This document shows, piece after piece, positions 40,937 through 48,164 of a stretch of 57,887 nt of DNA; the first letter of the stretch is position 1; the number at the start of each line of letters is the position of its first letter. The position numbers and the translations under genes are program-made. Below the pieces are notes generated by a model. That model did not search any database, was not told where the DNA came from, and saw nothing but the letters and a program-made list of their open reading frames with translations. The stretch is taken from contig CADCBQ010000011.1 of NCBI GenBank assembly GCA_902799745.1, positions 1 through 57,887 of the forward strand, given 5' to 3'. This DNA comes from Fibrobacter succinogenes (lineage in GTDB: Bacteria > Fibrobacterota > Fibrobacteria > Fibrobacterales > Fibrobacteraceae).

Positions 40937-40949
40937 GTTCGGTGGTCCA

Positions 40950-40955
40950 ATAATA
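40950..40955 (-). promoter_or_regulatory. TATTAT promoter box of the tRNA-Pro gene
   Basis: TATTAT on the minus strand with predicted transcription start about 6 nt before the mature 5' end. A TTTAAA about 17 bp upstream may serve as a second element. Confidence 0.4.
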
Positions 40956-41014
40956 GAAAAAAATGGAAAGAATTTAAAGGGGAAAGGTGCAAAAAAGTGA
41001 AAAAAATCGAATTT

Positions 41015-41485
41015 TTATTTCTTGACGGGCTTTCTGGGAGCTTTTGCCGGGGCTGGGCGCGGTTTTCCGAGGATCATGATGCTCGAACCGGCGTTGTCGG
41101 GCTCGACTTTGTACAGTTGGATGCGGTTGCTCCATTCGGAACGCACCTTGCGGTCGATGATGCGTTTCACATTGCCGTAGCTGGGGTTTCCGCCGCCGTG
41201 GATGACCCTAAGAATCTTGAGACCGGCAATCATCAGGTCATCGATGCGCCGCTCCACGGCTTCGGCAGCCTCGTCCGAGGTCATGCCGTGCAGGTCGATT
41301 TCGTCTTCGGGGACGGGCAATTCCCATGCGCTCGGGTTGCGGCGCATCTTACGCCCTCGCGGGGCGCGCGTCGGGCGTGCGGCGGCGGCCGATTCTGCCT
41401 CTTTCTGCATCTGCGCGTCCTTGTCTTCCATGTGGTGGTTGTTAATCCACTGTAGTTGGAATTCTTCTTCTTGATTGAGCGGCAT
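41015..41485 (-). CDS. Smr-domain protein
   Basis: 156 aa. The N-terminal part is charged and low in complexity (about 1-60, Ala/Arg-rich RPTRAPRGRK). The Smr domain covers about 62-145, with DLHGMTSDEAAEAVERRI and the HGGGNPSYGNVKR motif (HGxG-like). Smr domains bind or nick DNA or RNA, as in the C-terminus of MutS2 and in SmrA/SmrB, which cleaves mRNA at collided ribosomes. Which applies here cannot be told. GAAGG Shine-Dalgarno sequence; TATTTTTG box at 41507-41514. Confidence 0.9.
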   Translation of the reverse strand: MPLNQEEEFQLQWINNHHMEDKDAQMQKEAESAAAARPTRAPRGRKMRRNPSAWELPVPEDEIDLHGMTSDEAAEAVERRIDDLMIAGLKILRVIHGGGNPSYGNVKRIIDRKVRSEWSNRIQLYKVEPDNAGSSIMILGKPRPAPAKAPRKPVKK

Positions 41486-41506
41486 AAAACCTTCTTTTTT
41501 CGCTCA

Positions 41507-41514
41507 AAAATAGG
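41507..41514 (-). promoter_or_regulatory. TATTTTTG promoter box of the Smr gene
   Basis: Exact TAnnTTTG on the minus strand. The predicted 15-nt leader contains the GAAGG Shine-Dalgarno sequence. Confidence 0.5.
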
Positions 41515-41577
41515 TAATTTTGATTAGATCTCCATATTTATTACAATTTTTTTCTTTGAACTGAACCTTATTTTTCT

Positions 41578-41583
41578 TATATT
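41578..41583 (+). promoter_or_regulatory. TATATT promoter box of the substrate-binding lipoprotein gene
   Basis: TATATT lies 28 nt before ATG 41612; TTGAAC 16 bp upstream could be an upstream element. TTGAGG inside the predicted leader is a weak Shine-Dalgarno sequence. Confidence 0.45.
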
Positions 41584-41611
41584 GTAAGAAAATGTTGAGG
41601 TTTTTGTAAAT

Positions 41612-42445
41612 ATGAGTCGTTTGAGGGTTATTACAGCTCTATTTGCATTATTGGCATTTGTGGGTTGTACAAAAAACGAAATCCCTGAAAATAGGGTTTT
41701 TTCGATTAATGACCTCGGAAATAAAAAGGTGGGCGTTATCGAAGGGACGACCGCCGAAATTTATGCTGCCGAATACGGTGGCGACACGGCGAAAATTCAG
41801 GTCGAAAAGTATCCGACACTTGCCGAAACTGTTGATGCCTTGCTCGATGGTAAAATTGATGCCGTGCTCACGGACGATGCTCCGGCTAAGGTCTTTGCTC
41901 GCAAAAATCCCTCATTGCGAATTTTGAATGAATCCTTCAAGGAAGAATCGTATGCAGGCATTGTTGCCAAAGAAAATATGGGCTTGCTCGATTCTGTCAA
42001 TATCGCTCTAATCCAGATGCGTGCGATGGGCGTTTACGATTCGATTTTTGACGCCTATATCGGCGGACAATCCAAGTATCACGTTAAGACTGATTCGGTG
42101 ACTGGTCCTGTTCTTAGGGTGGCGACCAATGCCGAATTCCCTCCGTTTGAATTCCGTTGCCAAAAGCGCGGAATCGTGGGTATCGATATCGAAATTGCTC
42201 GCTACGTGGCTAATTACCTGGAACGTCCGGTCGAAATTATCGATATGGATTTTGACGATATCATCGATTCTATTCGAGCCGGAAAAGCGGACCTTGGTCT
42301 TGCGGCGTTCTCGGTCACTGAAGAACGCGGACAGGTCATCAATTTTACGGATAACTATGCCACTTCGAAAATTGTGGTCATGGTGCGCAGTGGCGAAAAT
42401 GAATCGACTTTCCAGCGCATCAAGGATTCCCTTTTCGGGGGCTAA
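41612..42445 (+). CDS. Substrate-binding lipoprotein of the amino-acid (PBP2/SBP_bac_3) type with lobes in permuted order
   Basis: 277 aa; lipobox AFVGC19. The fold signatures of an amino-acid ABC substrate-binding protein are all present but in the wrong order. Residues about 36-150 match the second half of the family (NKKVGVIEGTTAEIYA, the inter-lobe strand; LLDGKIDAVLTDD; then LLDSVNIALIQMRAMGVYDSIFDAYIGG, the usual C-terminal helix). Residues about 167-260 match the first half (LRVATNAEFPPFEF; GIVGIDIEIARYVANYL; DIIDSIRAGKADLGLAAFSVTEERGQVINFTDNY). The gene may encode a circularly permuted domain, or the remains of two fused domains. No permease or ATPase gene is adjacent, so it could be a sensor or orphan receptor. 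Confidence 0.85.
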   Translation: MSRLRVITALFALLAFVGCTKNEIPENRVFSINDLGNKKVGVIEGTTAEIYAAEYGGDTAKIQVEKYPTLAETVDALLDGKIDAVLTDDAPAKVFARKNPSLRILNESFKEESYAGIVAKENMGLLDSVNIALIQMRAMGVYDSIFDAYIGGQSKYHVKTDSVTGPVLRVATNAEFPPFEFRCQKRGIVGIDIEIARYVANYLERPVEIIDMDFDDIIDSIRAGKADLGLAAFSVTEERGQVINFTDNYATSKIVVMVRSGENESTFQRIKDSLFGG

Positions 42446-43272
42446 ACCTTAAAGTTCCCGTGGTAATTCCAACTCCACTGTTCGGGGTGCTCGGAAATCC
42501 ACGTTTCAGTTTCTTTTGCAATGTCCGCGATGAGTTTTTCGGGATCGGACTTGGGCGGATAGACGCTTTCAAAACGGATGACGATTTGCCGCTTTGTGTT
42601 GGTCCATGTGCGGAACGTGACGATGGAGGCGCCCATCTGATTCACTTTCTGCGGGAGACGCAAGTATAGCGTGCTCTTTAGACCGAAGAGCTCAACTGAA
42701 TTGCCTTTGGTGTTTTTGCCTTGGTCAAAAACCATCGCAAGAATTCCCTTGGCCTTGAACAAGTCGCGGATCAGTTTGCCAGTTTCTTCGGGGTGGTATT
42801 CGGTCAGATGCGGATCGCTGCGGAGTTCCTTGAGCACTTCGCGGAAGGCTTCGTTACCAACGGAATCGGTAATCAGGTGCACATGTTCGCTGTAGCGGCA
42901 AAGGCTACGGTGCAAGAGCTCGAACGCTCCTTGATGAATGCTGATGGCGGCGACAGGGCCATGCTTTACCGCCTCGCGGATGATTTCTTCGTTTTCGTAG
43001 ACGATTCGGCTTTCGACGCTTTTGAAGCGGGCGAGTCCGCGGTAGGAATCGAGCGCATTCCAGAAGATTCCCTTGAACATGTCGCGAGCGCTTATGCTTG
43101 TCTTTATATAAGCCTTCGCGTTTGCAAGGTGCCTTACCGTGCGCCCGTAAGCACGCTCGGTGTGAAGCGCCTTGTAGACAGGGAATGCTACTGCAAAAAG
43201 TGCCGAATAGAAAATATCCGGCACTCGCAACAAAACATTCAGCAGAATCTTGTATATTTTACTCTTCGTCAA
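42442..43272 (-). CDS. LpxL/HtrB-type lipid A (or lipid) acyltransferase
   Basis: 276 aa from a TTG at 43272 that overlaps the end of the pyrophosphorylase gene by 14 nt; no ATG fits the N-terminal helix. Features: hydrophobic N-terminal anchor, catalytic H-x4-E (SIHQGAFELL), MVFDQGKNTKGN, and the C-terminal EHPEQWSWNYHGNF close to the WxWxHxR region of LpxL/LpxM. The enzyme would add a secondary acyl chain to lipid A at the inner membrane. The operon with mraY-like and UDP-sugar genes supports an envelope role. It overlaps the stop of the convergent substrate-binding gene by 4 nt. Confidence 0.85.
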   Translation of the reverse strand: MTKSKIYKILLNVLLRVPDIFYSALFAVAFPVYKALHTERAYGRTVRHLANAKAYIKTSISARDMFKGIFWNALDSYRGLARFKSVESRIVYENEEIIREAVKHGPVAAISIHQGAFELLHRSLCRYSEHVHLITDSVGNEAFREVLKELRSDPHLTEYHPEETGKLIRDLFKAKGILAMVFDQGKNTKGNSVELFGLKSTLYLRLPQKVNQMGASIVTFRTWTNTKRQIVIRFESVYPPKSDPEKLIADIAKETETWISEHPEQWSWNYHGNFKV

Positions 43273-44596
43273 ATTCTAAAATGTTTCTTCCGAGTTCACG
43301 TTCGAATACGCGGCGGCTAAGTCCTTCGCCTGCGTAGCTCAGCGTGGGTGATACTTCGTAAAGCTTGCCAGGCTTCACTTCGACATGTGCCTTGCGCAAC
43401 CATTCGCGGTGAAGGCGACCAATCATGGTGCGAGCAGTCTTCGGGGAATCGTTTCCTTCGGCGTTTTTCACCGGAGAGAATTCTTCTTCGCGGACCACGC
43501 CAAACGGCATCATCGTGCCAAGCTGCGGGAATGCATCGAACAAGAACTGTTCGAACTTCCAGCATTTTTCGATACCGCAAACGGTCTTGCGGGCGGTGTG
43601 CCACGGGAGCTTGCTCGTCTGCAACTTGCGGAGCCCCTCGGTTTTGAACAAGTGAATAGCGATGTTCCCGCCGTCAAAGGTGAGGCTTCCGTCGGCATTC
43701 GTCATGTCGCGGTACTGTTCCGGAAGGTCGCTGTATTCGACGACGCCGGGCTTGTTGTTCTGCAAGGCAAAAATGCCCACCTTTTCGTTCGGGCCGGCCT
43801 TGTGCACCACCTTGGATGCAGACATGCTGCGGCCTTCGCTGGCGAGCGCTCCGACGAATGCCGGATCGCAAATGCGGCAGAGTGCGTTATCGACGCTATA
43901 AAGGAATACGTAGCGAACGCCTTTTTCAATCAACCAGGCGAGGGTTCCGCTCTGGGCGAGCGCGCGGAAGCAGCCGCCGTTTCCATCGGGAACGAGAGCC
44001 AAACGGTTGTTTTCGTCTACGACGGCCTTTCCGTTCGGGTCGAGCGCGCAAATGGTGCCCTGTTCAAAGAATCGAATGTTTTCGCGGGCGTAACCGAAAA
44101 AGTTGTGTTCGGTAAAGAAGTTGACCGTTGCTTCGTGGTTCAGCGGACTCGTCATGATGCACCACGGAATCGCATGACCTACTTGGGCGGCCAAGTTCTG
44201 CAAGCGTTCTGCTTGCAACTGGAACAGACTCTTGTGGCTCGGAAGACCGATATCGAACATGCCCTTTGGACCATCGAAACCGAGGCGAGAACCTTGTCCA
44301 CCGGCAACGAGGAATGCGGCCACCTGGCCCTTGCCTAGGAGAATTTCACCGGTTTCTTTCCAGAAGTCGTAACGCAAGTCGTCGGTTGCAATCTTGAACG
44401 GCATCGGCTTCAAGTCGCCCGATACGTTGTCGTCGAGCGATGCGTTCGATTTTTCGGTATAAAGCGCCTTGAGCTCTTCCCAGTCTTGGCTGGCAATGTC
44501 GCGTTCCAAATTTTTGCGGGCATCGCCGCTCAAAGATTCAAGCTTGGCGACCAGCTCTTGCTGTCCCGCCGCTTTCAAAGTTTCGATAATGTCCAT
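43259..44596 (-). CDS. UDP-sugar pyrophosphorylase (UDPGP/UAP1 family)
   Basis: 445 aa. The nucleotide-binding signature LVAGGQGSRLGFDGPKGMFDIGLP is that of the UDPGP family (eukaryotic UAP1/AGX and UGP type), not of GlmU or GalU. MTSPLNHEATVNFF, the GNGGCFRALA segment and the KLPWHTARKTV region fit the same family. It would make UDP-GlcNAc, UDP-GalNAc or UDP-Glc from UTP and the sugar 1-phosphate in the cytosol. It lies 5 nt after the mraY-like gene and overlaps the acyltransferase gene. Confidence 0.9.
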   Translation of the reverse strand: MDIIETLKAAGQQELVAKLESLSGDARKNLERDIASQDWEELKALYTEKSNASLDDNVSGDLKPMPFKIATDDLRYDFWKETGEILLGKGQVAAFLVAGGQGSRLGFDGPKGMFDIGLPSHKSLFQLQAERLQNLAAQVGHAIPWCIMTSPLNHEATVNFFTEHNFFGYARENIRFFEQGTICALDPNGKAVVDENNRLALVPDGNGGCFRALAQSGTLAWLIEKGVRYVFLYSVDNALCRICDPAFVGALASEGRSMSASKVVHKAGPNEKVGIFALQNNKPGVVEYSDLPEQYRDMTNADGSLTFDGGNIAIHLFKTEGLRKLQTSKLPWHTARKTVCGIEKCWKFEQFLFDAFPQLGTMMPFGVVREEEFSPVKNAEGNDSPKTARTMIGRLHREWLRKAHVEVKPGKLYEVSPTLSYAGEGLSRRVFERELGRNILEFDEE

Positions 44597-44601
44597 GATT
44601 C

Positions 44602-45750
44602 TTACCTAATGCCGAAGAAGATCACCATGCTTACAATGAGCGCGAAGATGCTGATGAGGTGCATGCGCCACACGATCTTAGAATTCATGAGCGGCTTGCT
44701 CGGGAAACGGCCTTCCCACTTCTTTTGGTAGTGGTGGTGGAGCGGGGCACAAAGGAAAATGCGCTTGCCTTCACCGGTGGTTTTCTTGGTGAACTTGAAC
44801 CAGCTAATCTGGAGCAAAACAGAGCAAGCTTCGGCGATGATGATGATGCAAACGATGGGGAGGAACAGCCCTGCCTGCACCAAAATGAACATAATGCCAA
44901 TCGCTGCACCAAAGCCCACGGAACCGGCGTCGCCCATGTAGATTTCGGCCGGAGGGCTGTTGAACCACAAGTAGGCGAGGAGCGCACCAGCAATCGACAT
45001 CGCAAGCGGGAACAATTCATCGCAACCCGGCAGGTAAGGAACGCTCAGATACTGGCTAAAGATAAAGTTGCCGCTCACGTAAGCCACAAGGCCCACGAAA
45101 ATCATGCTTGAAAGAATTGGTACAGAAACGAGGCTGTCGAGACCGTCGGTAAAGTTGGTACCGTTAGCAGAAGCAGCAATCACAAAAGTCATGAAGCCCA
45201 CGAAAATCCAGTTGGGCAAATGAATCTGGAACACATCGATGGGGCAGAAGGGGATTGTCAGGTCGCCCTTGAGCTCGGGAATGAACTTGTAGCAGAAAAT
45301 GGCGACAACCAAGCTAAATAAGAAATACAGGAAGAGTCTAAGGCTGCTGGAAATACCGTCGGCCTTGTCCATGTAGTCGGCGGCCTTGAGCTTGCCGAGC
45401 TTGATCAGGCGCTTGGCCTTGACCTTGGCGATATCGTCGATGGCGCCCACCGCAGAGAACGCAGCAAGCACAATCAGGGTCGAAATGGTATAGCCGTTCA
45501 TCTTGCATACCAGGAGCGATACGATTTCTACCACAATAACAAGGAGGAGACCGCCCATAATCGGGGGAGACTTGGATTTGCCGTCTTTGTCGAAGTCAGA
45601 AGTCGCATCGAGGCTCTGGAGCTTTCGGATATAGATCGGCATGAAGGTCATGACGAGGATGATAGAGAGCATGGCAGCTGTACCTGCGCGGAACAGACGG
45701 CCGTCAAAAAGGTCAATACTGGTTAAATGATAAAGCCACTGGCAAAGCAT
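44602..45750 (-). CDS. mraY: MraY-type phospho-N-acetylmuramoyl-pentapeptide transferase
   Basis: 382 aa, ten or so membrane helices. MraY markers: N-terminal LTSIDLFDGRLFRAGTAA, PIMGGLL, the DD pair in GAIDDIAKVK, NGTNFTDGLDSL (usually NAVNLTDGLDGL), YMGDAGSVGFGAAIG, and APLHHHYQKKWEGR near the C-terminus. It makes lipid I of peptidoglycan synthesis at the inner membrane. It is found outside a division/cell-wall (dcw) cluster and heads an operon with a UDP-sugar pyrophosphorylase and an acyltransferase. Substitutions in the NxxNxTDGLDGL motif leave open a related sugar-phosphate transferase role, but the HHH motif favours MraY. Confidence 0.85.
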   Translation of the reverse strand: MLCQWLYHLTSIDLFDGRLFRAGTAAMLSIILVMTFMPIYIRKLQSLDATSDFDKDGKSKSPPIMGGLLLVIVVEIVSLLVCKMNGYTISTLIVLAAFSAVGAIDDIAKVKAKRLIKLGKLKAADYMDKADGISSSLRLFLYFLFSLVVAIFCYKFIPELKGDLTIPFCPIDVFQIHLPNWIFVGFMTFVIAASANGTNFTDGLDSLVSVPILSSMIFVGLVAYVSGNFIFSQYLSVPYLPGCDELFPLAMSIAGALLAYLWFNSPPAEIYMGDAGSVGFGAAIGIMFILVQAGLFLPIVCIIIIAEACSVLLQISWFKFTKKTTGEGKRIFLCAPLHHHYQKKWEGRFPSKPLMNSKIVWRMHLISIFALIVSMVIFFGIR

Positions 45751-45762
45751 ATAAAAAATCGT

Positions 45763-45787
45763 AATTCGGAATTCAGAATTCGGAATT
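45763..45787. repeat. Twin AATTCGGAATT repeat upstream of mraY
   Basis: AATTCGGAATT occurs twice (45763-45773, 45777-45787), separated by CAG. The sequence is nearly palindromic. It lies 12 nt from the mraY start codon and could affect its leader. Confidence 0.5.
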
Positions 45788-45877
45788 GTTGGTTAGTTGT
45801 TAAACTTTTTCTCTTAAAAAATAATTTTTTGTTTGTTTTTTGGCTTTGGCGGGGTCCACGAATGTACCCGCATTTTC

Positions 45878-45883
45878 TAAATT
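45878..45883 (+). promoter_or_regulatory. TAAATT box, possible leaderless promoter
   Basis: TAAATT fits TAnnTT and ends exactly 7 nt before ATG 45891. AGGG lies between box and ATG and would not be transcribed if the start is at the A. Confidence 0.4.
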
Positions 45884-45890
45884 AGGGAAC

Positions 45891-46379
45891 ATGAGCGAAT
45901 TCCATATCGACTGCCCGCATTGCGGTACATCTTTCGACGCCCAGATTCAAGGTGATGGCGCCAACATGATGGTGTTTTGCTGCGCCCGCTGCAAGACTCC
46001 CTTGATGTATTACCATGGCGAAGTCGCAGAACTAGATCGCGAAGAATTTGCAGGCCTCCGTAAAAAGTTGAGCCGCGCAATCGACGCCGTTGTCAGCAAC
46101 GGCGGTGCCATGGGCGCAGTGGCCGAAGCCCTCAAGAAGATGGTGGAAGCTTCCGAAGCCTTGGCCGAAGAACGTACCGAAAAGGGCGAAAACTTGCCGA
46201 CGCCGCGTGAAGGTTCTGCTCCGTCAGAATTTGAAAATGTGGCCGAAAAAATCGCTGGCGCCATGGCCTCAAACGATGCTGAAAAGGTGCAACCGGCGGT
46301 TATTTCGGACGATGTTCTTGCCGATTTGCAAAAAGACCTCGACGAACTCGATGTCGACAGCTTCTTGGATAAGCTATAG
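45891..46379 (+). CDS. Zinc-ribbon protein of unknown function
   Basis: 162 aa from ATG 45891; the frame is open further upstream but the zinc ribbon starts right here. The N-terminus MSEFHIDCPHC and CARCKTPL form a CxxC-x18-21-CxxC zinc ribbon (about 8-35). The rest is acidic and helical (Ala/Glu/Lys-rich), ending LADLQKDLDELDVDSFLDKL. No enzyme motif is seen; an adaptor or regulatory role is a guess. Confidence 0.75.
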   Translation: MSEFHIDCPHCGTSFDAQIQGDGANMMVFCCARCKTPLMYYHGEVAELDREEFAGLRKKLSRAIDAVVSNGGAMGAVAEALKKMVEASEALAEERTEKGENLPTPREGSAPSEFENVAEKIAGAMASNDAEKVQPAVISDDVLADLQKDLDELDVDSFLDKL

Positions 46380-46383
46380 AATT

Positions 46384-46441
46384 AAACCTTCTACAGCCAA
46401 CTTCCTACTGTCTACTTCCTACTTCCTACCGTCTACTAATC
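46384..46441 (+). repeat. Pyrimidine-rich CTTCCTAC/GTCTACT repeat before a start codon
   Basis: Short near-tandem words (CTTCCTACTGTCTACTTCC and CTACCGTCTACT) run up to the ATG at 46442. There is no Shine-Dalgarno sequence. It is similar in character to the CTCTCGTCT repeats at 273-300 and near dnaX. Confidence 0.55.
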
Positions 46442-47104
46442 ATGCTTGAATTTTTCATCGCAGCGCTTGTCGTGGGGATTGCCCCCGGGCCAGATAATTT
46501 ATTCGTACTTGCCCAAAGTGCTGCCCACGGCGCCCGCGCCGGTTTTTGCGTGATTTTGGGGCTTTGCACGGGTATTGTGATTCAGGTTAGCTTGCTCGTT
46601 GCAGGAGTGTCCGCTTTAGTTGCCGCAAGCCCGAAGGCGTTCTTTGTGATGCAATGTCTTGGGGCGGCATATTTGCTCTATTTGGCCTACAAGAGTTTTC
46701 AAGTCCGTGTCGGTACGGTTGCTGCTAGCGAAGTTTCCGAGAGTCATCCTGAGCGGAGTCACAAAGTGACGGAGTCGAAGGATCTAGGATTGGATTATCC
46801 TTCTGCCCGCAAGCTTTACCTTCGCGGCATCATCATGAACCTTTCGAATCCGAAGGTGATTCTGTTCATGCTTTCGTTTATACCGCCGGCCGTGCGCCTG
46901 GACCGCCCGATTCACCCGAGCTTGCAGACAGCTATCTTTGGCGCAGAATTCATTGTGGCGACCATGATCGTGTTCGGTTCGGTCGCCCTGTTGGCTGGCG
47001 CCGTCAAGAAGTTCCTGCTGAATAGCCCGAAAGCGAACCGCAACCTCAACTGGTTCAGCGGCTGCGTGTTCGTGCTCTTGGCTGTGGCGCTATTCTTGGT
47101 TTAG
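46442..47104 (+). CDS. LysE-family amino-acid exporter containing an in-frame repeat
   Basis: 220 aa with six predicted membrane helices. The N-terminal FFIAALVVGIAPGPDNLFVLAQSAAHGARAG and GIIMNLSNPKVILFMLSF are typical of the LysE/RhtB family, which exports amino acids or their analogues. Residues about 98-121 (SESHPERSHKVTESKDLGLDY) are encoded by a copy of the GTCATCCTGAGC...GAAGGATCT repeat (46743-46785) inserted in the cytoplasmic loop between helices 3 and 4. The frame stays open and the membrane segments are unaffected, so the gene is probably functional. The substrate cannot be inferred. Confidence 0.88.
   Translation: MLEFFIAALVVGIAPGPDNLFVLAQSAAHGARAGFCVILGLCTGIVIQVSLLVAGVSALVAASPKAFFVMQCLGAAYLLYLAYKSFQVRVGTVAASEVSESHPERSHKVTESKDLGLDYPSARKLYLRGIIMNLSNPKVILFMLSFIPPAVRLDRPIHPSLQTAIFGAEFIVATMIVFGSVALLAGAVKKFLLNSPKANRNLNWFSGCVFVLLAVALFLV
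46743..46785 (+). repeat. GTCATCCTGAGC...GAAGGATCT repeat inside the LysE gene
   Basis: GTCATCCTGAGC, an inner palindrome (GTCAC-AAA-GTGAC) and GGAGTCGAAGGATCT form a 43-nt element. Its ends match the element at 36827-36918. It is translated in frame as a hydrophilic loop. Confidence 0.7.
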
Positions 47105-47109
47105 CAGTC

Positions 47110-47156
47110 ATGCTGAACCATGTCACCCTGAACTTGTTTCAGGGTTGGTTCAGCAT
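47110..47156. terminator. Nested hairpin between convergent genes
   Basis: A perfect 11-bp outer stem (ATGCTGAACCA 47110-47120 with TGGTTCAGCAT 47146-47156) encloses a perfect 7-bp inner stem (CCCTGAA with TTCAGGG, 47126-47144). It fills the gap between the LysE and DHH genes. It probably serves as a two-way terminator, although a long T-run is missing, and may be a repeat of the GTCATGCTGAAC type. Confidence 0.6.
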
Positions 47157-47164
47157 CGGCTTAC

Positions 47165-48127
47165 TCAGGTGCATTGTAATTCTATAAGCTTCAGGATTTT
47201 TTCAATCGCCACTTCAGGCGCATCGCTTGTATCGCCGCCGGCGGCTCGGGTGTGGCCGCCTCCGCCGAATTCCTTGGCGATAGCGTTTACGTCTACAAAG
47301 TAGTTGCTGCGGAGGCTGATTTTGTACTTCCCGTTTACGGGGTACAAAAGCAAGGCCACTTCGGTGCCGCCGACTTCGCGGATGGTGTCAATGACGGTGG
47401 AAAGTTCCACGGGCGTGACACCGAAACGTTCCATGTCTTCGGGCGTAATGTAGCTGTAGACGACCTTGCCGCCTAAACCAAGCTTGCACTGCTGCATGGC
47501 ATAGCCCGTAATGAGCGTCTGCTTGTAGGTGCGGGTGTAGTAAGTCTCATTCACGATTTTTGCGAAGTCGACGCCAGCTTCAATCAAGTCACCCACCACC
47601 TGCATGGTGCGCTTGCCGGTGCAGCTGTACTTGAAGGCTCCCGTATCGTGTACAATGCCGAGGTAAAGGGAACTGGCGGTGTCGCGGCTGATTTTAGCCT
47701 TGTCGAGGTTTACGTATAGAACCTCGCTGGCGGAGCTTGCTTCGGGCTCTACCAGGTTCAGGGTGCAAAGGTTCAGCGGGTTGCTAATATGGTGGTCGAT
47801 GTTGACTGTCTTCTTGGCGGACTTGATGCATTCGGCGCCATTTGCTCCCACGCGTTCAAAGCTCGGTGTGTCCATCAAGAATGCTAAATCGTAGGGCTTG
47901 CCACCGTTGCATTCGGCTGTCCAGGCTGAGTGGGCATCGCTTGCCCCGCGCAAAATCTTGTAGCTGTCGGGGAAGTTTTCAAGGAACAAGTCCACGCTAA
48001 TGCTGGGAAAGTTGTCCTTGATGTAGTTGTAAATGCCCGTGGTTGAACCTACGCAGTCGCCGTCCGGGCGCACATGCCCGAAAATGGCTACGGAACTTGC
48101 TTCGCTTAAAAATTCATCAATTCTCAT
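47165..48127 (-). CDS. DHH/DHHA1 phosphoesterase (NrnA-like oligoribonuclease / pAp phosphatase)
   Basis: 320 aa from ATG 48127. The frame is open further upstream, but that part overlaps the divergent gene and lacks family similarity. Motifs: GHVRPDGDCVGS (DHH motif I), FLMDTPSFERVG, NIDHHISN (the DHH motif), and C-terminal GGGHTRAAGG of DHHA1. NrnA-type enzymes degrade nanoRNAs and dephosphorylate pAp; those that hydrolyse cyclic dinucleotides are related, so a link to c-di-GMP turnover cannot be excluded. A TATATT box ends exactly 7 nt before the ATG, and no Shine-Dalgarno sequence is present. Confidence 0.92.
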   Translation of the reverse strand: MRIDEFLSEASSVAIFGHVRPDGDCVGSTTGIYNYIKDNFPSISVDLFLENFPDSYKILRGASDAHSAWTAECNGGKPYDLAFLMDTPSFERVGANGAECIKSAKKTVNIDHHISNPLNLCTLNLVEPEASSASEVLYVNLDKAKISRDTASSLYLGIVHDTGAFKYSCTGKRTMQVVGDLIEAGVDFAKIVNETYYTRTYKQTLITGYAMQQCKLGLGGKVVYSYITPEDMERFGVTPVELSTVIDTIREVGGTEVALLLYPVNGKYKISLRSNYFVDVNAIAKEFGGGGHTRAAGGDTSDAPEVAIEKILKLIELQCT

Positions 48128-48134
48128 AGTTGGG

Positions 48135-48157
48135 AATATAGCAAACATTTCTATATT
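48135..48157. promoter_or_regulatory. Divergent pair of TATATT boxes, both leaderless type
   Basis: Minus-strand TATATT (48140 to 48135) and plus-strand TATATT (48152-48157) each end exactly 7 nt before their ATG (48127 and 48165). Only 37 bp separate the two start codons, so the two polymerase footprints must overlap. Confidence 0.6.
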
Positions 48158-48164
48158 TCGAACT

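Noticed and set aside
40681..40953. Short open frame on the plus strand across the tRNA-Pro region
   Set aside because: It crosses the tRNA terminator and reads through the antisense of the tRNA gene.
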